A stretch of DNA of 64,000 bases from positions 248,001 to 312,000 of the forward strand of contig CAWBIK010000005.1 in assembly GCA_963788965.1 (NCBI GenBank), read 5' to 3'. A program made the translations under genes and the position numbers. Under the pieces are notes generated by a model. It did not search any database. It saw only the letters and a program-made list of their open reading frames with translations, and was not told the DNA's origin. This DNA comes from QHXQ01 sp963788965 (lineage in GTDB: Bacteria > Acidobacteriota > Blastocatellia > Pyrinomonadales > Pyrinomonadaceae). Shown in pieces: positions 60,202 to 64,000 of the stretch. How positions within the stretch are numbered: the first letter of the stretch is position 1; the number at the start of each line of letters is the position of its first letter.

Positions 60202-62478
60202 TTATGAAGCGCCGAAGCGCATGCGATACTCGGCGGAGTTGACGAAGCCGTTGACCATCGTGCGGAAGTCGCCGGGGTGCGTATTCAAGTAGTCGAGCCA
60301 CGCTTGGAAGCCGGCCGGCTCAGGGTTGCGCCGCAGATAGCCGAAGTACTCCGTGAGCACAAAGGCGCGGTTGAAGGTGGTCGCGCTGTTGACGAAGCGC
60401 ACGGTGTCAACGATCTCGTCTAGGACCTGCGCGCGCGTCTTCGTCGTCGCGTTGAGATCGGCGACGAACTGATCGCGTGTGGCCGTGGTGAAGGTGACAC
60501 CCGTGTTTGTGATCAGACGGTCAACGTATTGCGCGTTGGTGAGCGCGTCGAGCGTGGAGCGAAACTCGTTGCGCTGCGTGAAGTCTGCGGCGAAGCCGGC
60601 GCGCAGGGCGTTCGTCTCGTCCGGTGTCGCGCCGCTCAGACGCGAGAGGTCGCCCATGAACTCGCCGTAGAGCGGATCGCGGTTGAAGGCGGCCCGGTAG
60701 AAGCGTATGGTGCGATAGCCGCGACTCTGGAACTCAGGCGAGCCGAAGAATGCTTGCGACACGGCCACGCGGTCGCACGTGGTGTTGCCCGCCGCGCAGC
60801 CGTTGAGCAGGTTGACCCACGCGTTGAAGCCGGTCGAGTCTGGCTCACGTCCTAGAAAATCTAGGTAGTGTTGCCGGACGAAGAACTGTGCGCCGTCAAT
60901 CGGGTTCGTGGTCGTTGGCGACGTGTCGTTGTCCGTCAAGGTCAACACGGCCATGTTCGGATTACCAAGCCCTGCGCCTGTCGGGTTGACCAACGCGAGA
61001 TTGATCGTCTCGTCGCCTTCGACAAAGCGATCATCGACGAGCAGCAGTTTGAAGGTCTTGCTCGTCTCGCCGGGGTTGAAGCGGACTGTGCCGACGGCGA
61101 TCTCGTAGTCGTTCTTCTGGCTGGCGTGGCCGGTTCCGTTCTCGTCAAAGGTGGCGAAGTTCACGCTGGCCGTGCCCGACACGTTGCCCGTGCGCGTGAC
61201 CGTGACTTGAATGCTGCCGCCGTTCTCGCCGATCTCGATGGCGTCGGCGCTGAACTGAACGGACGACGTTTGGAACGTGGCGATTGGTTTGAGCGAGCCG
61301 AACAAGCCGTGTTCTTCTTCGGCGGGGCCGGCGGCGAAATAGAGCGTGTTGGGATCGCCGCCGTTACCGCCGTTGCCGAAGACGATGGCCCATAGTTCGT
61401 CGATCTCGACGGGCTGCCCGCCTTCGTTTATGAGCGGGTTGAGAAACGCGCCAGTCGTCGCGTTGAAGGCGTTGATGCTCGCACCGCCTTCGCCGAAGTT
61501 GCCGACGAGCAACGCGTTGCCGAACAGACCGAAACTCGCAGGCGCGATGACCATGCCCCACGGCGAGTTGAGCGGGCCGTTGTTGATACCGAACGTGAGG
61601 TCGCGCACGCCGTTTAAGTTGAACCGGCGGACGAAGCCGTTGCCCGGTCCCGCTTCGTCGTGCCCGTCCGCGCCGACCTTAGCGTAAGCGACGTAGAGCG
61701 AGCCGCCGATGGCCTGAATGTTGAACGGGTGATAGGTATTGCCCGCCGTTGTGGGGATCGTCGGATCGGCAAACGGGAAACTGGCGGTAGGCTGAAGCGT
61801 GTACGTGGCGTTGTAGACATCAATCTTGCCGTTGGCGAAGTCGGCGGCGTAGAGGAAGTTGCCCGACCCGTTGTTGCCGATGGCGAGGCCCGTGTAGACG
61901 TGACCGGGCTGACTGGCGGCGATCTGCGCGACGGTCGAACCGGCGGCGGGCACAGCCGGATTCCAACCCGTGATGTTGCCGCTCAGGGACGCGAAGATGA
62001 AGCGCGCCGGGCCTGAGGCGCTGCCGGATGTGACGACAAAATCGTTCGTGCCGTTGGCGACCGTGCCCGTCGGCCGCCCGCCCGGAACCGTGATGCTGGG
62101 CATGCCCGGCTGCTTGAAGAAGACGGTGCTGCCCACGTCGCCGCGATAGAGCGAGGACGTGCTTGTGCCGTTGTTCGCCAACCAGAACGGACTGGTCGCG
62201 GTCATCGAGATGCCCCACGGATTGACGATGAGCGGGTCTTCGATGAGGGCGAAACCGGGCAGGTCGGAGACGAGATTGGTTTGCCGGTAGCGCGTGCCGG
62301 GCGTGGGCGTCGGAGTGGCGGCCGGGTTAATGTCTTGGCCGTCGTCGGCGGCCCGCACGCTCGCCGCGCGGAAGCCCGGCGCAGAGCCGCCCGCCAATGC
62401 GAGCGCGCCGAGCAGAAAGGCCAGCGTCAGGCTAAGCACAGCCCAGACCCGGCGCGAGTGAAAGCGCGGATACAGCAT
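60202..62478 (-). CDS. TIGR03118 / Calx-beta / DUF4214 surface protein
   Basis: 758 residues; AAGGAG lies about 9 nt before the ATG. Signal peptide VLSLTLAFLLGALALAGGSA. Residues about 60-405 match the TIGR03118 type propeller-like domain (LIVNPWGISMTATSPFWLAN, GLAIGNNGSGNFLYAADFAN, LNSPWGMVIAPASFG). Residues about 410-525 form a Calx-beta domain (IEIGENGGSIQVTVTRTGNV, ETSKTFKLLLVDDRFVEGDE). Residues about 535-755 form DUF4214-like repeats (FVRQHYLDFLGREPDSTGFN, VLTEYFGYLRRNPEPAGFQA). Exported adhesin-like or matrix protein; this architecture is common in Acidobacteriota. Single gene ending at a shared terminator. Confidence 0.9.
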   Translation of the reverse strand: MLYPRFHSRRVWAVLSLTLAFLLGALALAGGSAPGFRAASVRAADDGQDINPAATPTPTPGTRYRQTNLVSDLPGFALIEDPLIVNPWGISMTATSPFWLANNGTSTSSLYRGDVGSTVFFKQPGMPSITVPGGRPTGTVANGTNDFVVTSGSASGPARFIFASLSGNITGWNPAVPAAGSTVAQIAASQPGHVYTGLAIGNNGSGNFLYAADFANGKIDVYNATYTLQPTASFPFADPTIPTTAGNTYHPFNIQAIGGSLYVAYAKVGADGHDEAGPGNGFVRRFNLNGVRDLTFGINNGPLNSPWGMVIAPASFGLFGNALLVGNFGEGGASINAFNATTGAFLNPLINEGGQPVEIDELWAIVFGNGGNGGDPNTLYFAAGPAEEEHGLFGSLKPIATFQTSSVQFSADAIEIGENGGSIQVTVTRTGNVSGTASVNFATFDENGTGHASQKNDYEIAVGTVRFNPGETSKTFKLLLVDDRFVEGDETINLALVNPTGAGLGNPNMAVLTLTDNDTSPTTTNPIDGAQFFVRQHYLDFLGREPDSTGFNAWVNLLNGCAAGNTTCDRVAVSQAFFGSPEFQSRGYRTIRFYRAAFNRDPLYGEFMGDLSRLSGATPDETNALRAGFAADFTQRNEFRSTLDALTNAQYVDRLITNTGVTFTTATRDQFVADLNATTKTRAQVLDEIVDTVRFVNSATTFNRAFVLTEYFGYLRRNPEPAGFQAWLDYLNTHPGDFRTMVNGFVNSAEYRMRFGAS

Positions 62479-62901
62479 TGATTTATTCTCCTTACGTAGC
62501 AGGCGTGGACAATCAGTTGCGCGGCGGCTTCATGCTCTATGCATCAAGGGCCGCGGGCCGCTGATTATAGGAGCGAGGGCAAGCAAAACGTTGCGCTGCG
62601 GCAGTTGGTCGTGCCCATTGCGCCGCGGCCGCTGCCGACGACTTTCGGGCTTGCGCGTGCGCAGGGGAAATCGTTTCGGTCAAATGTCGGCTGGGAGGCG
62701 GCATGAATCTAAAGCGCATCGGCCACGCTGTCAAGAATTTTAGCGCGCATCTGTCGAACTAAAGCCCGCGCAACATCAGTCGCTTTTGCCTTTCGCAGCA
62801 CGCGCCGCTTAAACTTTCCGGGCCGCTTCGCGTACTAACCAATGCTCCGCACAGGGTCGCGCAGCACGCGACGCGGGCTTTGAATTGTTGAATTGAAAGT
62901 T
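62479..62901. other. 423-nt gap between divergent genes
   Basis: Upstream regions of the surface protein (minus) and sppA (plus). A few GC-rich short palindromes occur (GGGCCGCGGGCC near 62548, GCAGCACGCGACGCGGGC near 62860). No gene, RNA or repeat array recognised. Confidence 0.55.
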
Positions 62902-64000
62902 ATGCCAATCACACGCGCAGGGAAAGTTGTTCTCATCATCGCGGGCGTCGTGCTCGCCGTCGTCATCGTCGTCGGTCTGATCTTCGGGCTGCTCGTCTGG
63001 TCGTTGCGCGACGCAGAGCCGACCGTTGCGAGCAACAGCGTGCTTGTCCTGAAGCTATCGGGCGCGCTGCCGGACTACGCGCCGGAAGACCCGTTCGCCA
63101 GCCGCATCTTCGGGCGCGACGACAACTCGCTCGCAGGCTTCCTCACACAACTTCGCAAGGCCAAGACCGACAAACGCATCAGCGCCATTCTGCTCGACAT
63201 CGATCTGACGGGCGCGGGCTGGGGCAAAGCCGACGAAATCCGCGACGCCATCGCAGACTTCCGCACGGCGAACAAGCCCGTCTATGCCTTCATGGAATAC
63301 GGCACGAACAAGGAGTACTACATCGCCACGGCGTGCGACCGCATCTATGTCGCGCCCATCGGCGATCTATTCATCGTCGGGTTGGCGGCCGACGTGATGT
63401 CTTTGCGCGGCGCGCTCGACAAGCTCGGCGTCTATCCCGACTTCGAGCATGTCGGCAAGTACAAGTCCGCGCCCGAACAGTACACGCATAAAGAGATGTC
63501 GCCGGAACACAAAGAAGTGCTCGGCTCGATCCTCGACGACATCTCCGCGCGCTACATCGCGGCCATTGCTACTGCGCGCCACAAGTCGGTTGACGAAGTT
63601 AAAGCGATCATTGATAACGCGCCGGTCGGCGCACCCGAAGCGCAGAAGTTGGGCCTGATCGACGAAGCGAAGTACCGCGACGAAGTTGAGAACGAACTCA
63701 AGAAGCGCCTCGGCTACAAGGACGACGATAAGCTACGCATGGTCAAGGCGGCGGAGTACAAGCGCGTCTCGCTCGAATCTCTGGGCTTGAATCAAGGCGA
63801 GAAGATCGCGGTCATCTTCGCGTCGGGCGCGATCACATCTGGTCAGTCGTCGGACGGCGGCGCGTTCGGCGAGCGCATGGTCGGCTCGGACACGGTCGTC
63901 AAAGCTTTGACCGATGCGCGCGACGACAAGTCGATCAAAGCCATCGTCTTACGCGTCGATAGTCCCGGCGGCACGTCTTACGCTTCGGACATCATCTGGC
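62902..64000 (+). CDS. sppA: Signal peptide peptidase SppA (long form), 3' end outside window
   Basis: The open frame from ATG 62902 runs off the window after 366 codons. An N-terminal membrane anchor (VVLIIAGVVLAVVIVVGLIF) is followed by the first SppA domain (PVYAFMEYGTNKEYYIATAC) with the general-base lysine in HVGKYKSAPEQYTHKEMSP, and the second domain starting GEKIAVIFASGAITSG, with the nucleophile region VLRVDSPGGTSYASD at the very end. Cleaves remnant signal peptides in the inner membrane. The two-domain layout matches the 67-kDa type, so about 220 residues are probably missing. Confidence 0.93.
   Translation, partial: MPITRAGKVVLIIAGVVLAVVIVVGLIFGLLVWSLRDAEPTVASNSVLVLKLSGALPDYAPEDPFASRIFGRDDNSLAGFLTQLRKAKTDKRISAILLDIDLTGAGWGKADEIRDAIADFRTANKPVYAFMEYGTNKEYYIATACDRIYVAPIGDLFIVGLAADVMSLRGALDKLGVYPDFEHVGKYKSAPEQYTHKEMSPEHKEVLGSILDDISARYIAAIATARHKSVDEVKAIIDNAPVGAPEAQKLGLIDEAKYRDEVENELKKRLGYKDDDKLRMVKAAEYKRVSLESLGLNQGEKIAVIFASGAITSGQSSDGGAFGERMVGSDTVVKALTDARDDKSIKAIVLRVDSPGGTSYASDIIW

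Overview
The window looks like a chromosomal segment of an Acidobacteriota bacterium, most likely Blastocatellia-like (inference). The DNA is GC-rich. It carries a VWA protein of the acidobacterial VWFA-related type, a TIGR03118/Calx-beta/DUF4214 cell-surface protein, an exported TPR-CHAT protein, a protein with the acidobacterial N-terminal Cys motif joined to ankyrin repeats, and many exported or lipoprotein genes. There is no rRNA, CRISPR array, prophage or plasmid machinery.

Layout. 1-2849: 3' part lost, exported TPR-CHAT protein. 3026-3505: exported GerMN protein. 3676-4443: tRNA(CAU) split by a 644-nt group I intron that carries an HNH endonuclease gene on the opposite strand. 4631-12951: DinB-like gene, beta-propeller lipoprotein, and a tight minus-strand run of M61 peptidase, APC permease, Rieske oxygenase, enoyl-CoA hydratase and zinc peptidase. 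13341-15935: small exported polyproline peptide, divergent TPR/Fis-HTH regulator, thioredoxin 2. 16062-21545: TPR lipoprotein and two exported phosphatases. 21674-26586: exported and envelope proteins (OmpA, VWA). 26742-29541: lipB, PLP enzyme, lipA. 29584-34927: oxidoreductase, M16 peptidase, GluQ-RS, small conserved gene. 34928-37522: accessory patch with a 21-bp tandem array, a coiled-coil lipoprotein, a 55-aa membrane peptide and an intact IS1595-type element. 37523-45928: lipoprotein, GT-C-like membrane protein and three two-component signalling genes. 46342-51882: hydrolase, acyl-CoA ligase with its TetR regulator, MscS channel, tRNA-Ser with an adjoining HNH gene, VOC protein. 52136-58693: ankyrin protein and a NorD/OsmC/DinB/NorQ block. 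58977-64000: mnmA, TIGR03118 protein, SppA (3' end lost).

Two features cut across the window. First, many gene junctions hold self-complementary arrays of short repeated words, several reaching into coding sequence. Second, at least seven genes are broken by single-base indels, mostly in short G/C runs. So many in conserved genes suggests consensus sequencing errors more than real decay, and these genes are annotated as joined loci.

The best candidates for something new are the antisense homing endonuclease in the tRNA intron, the exported-peptide/TPR-regulator pair, and the families of intergenic inverted word arrays.
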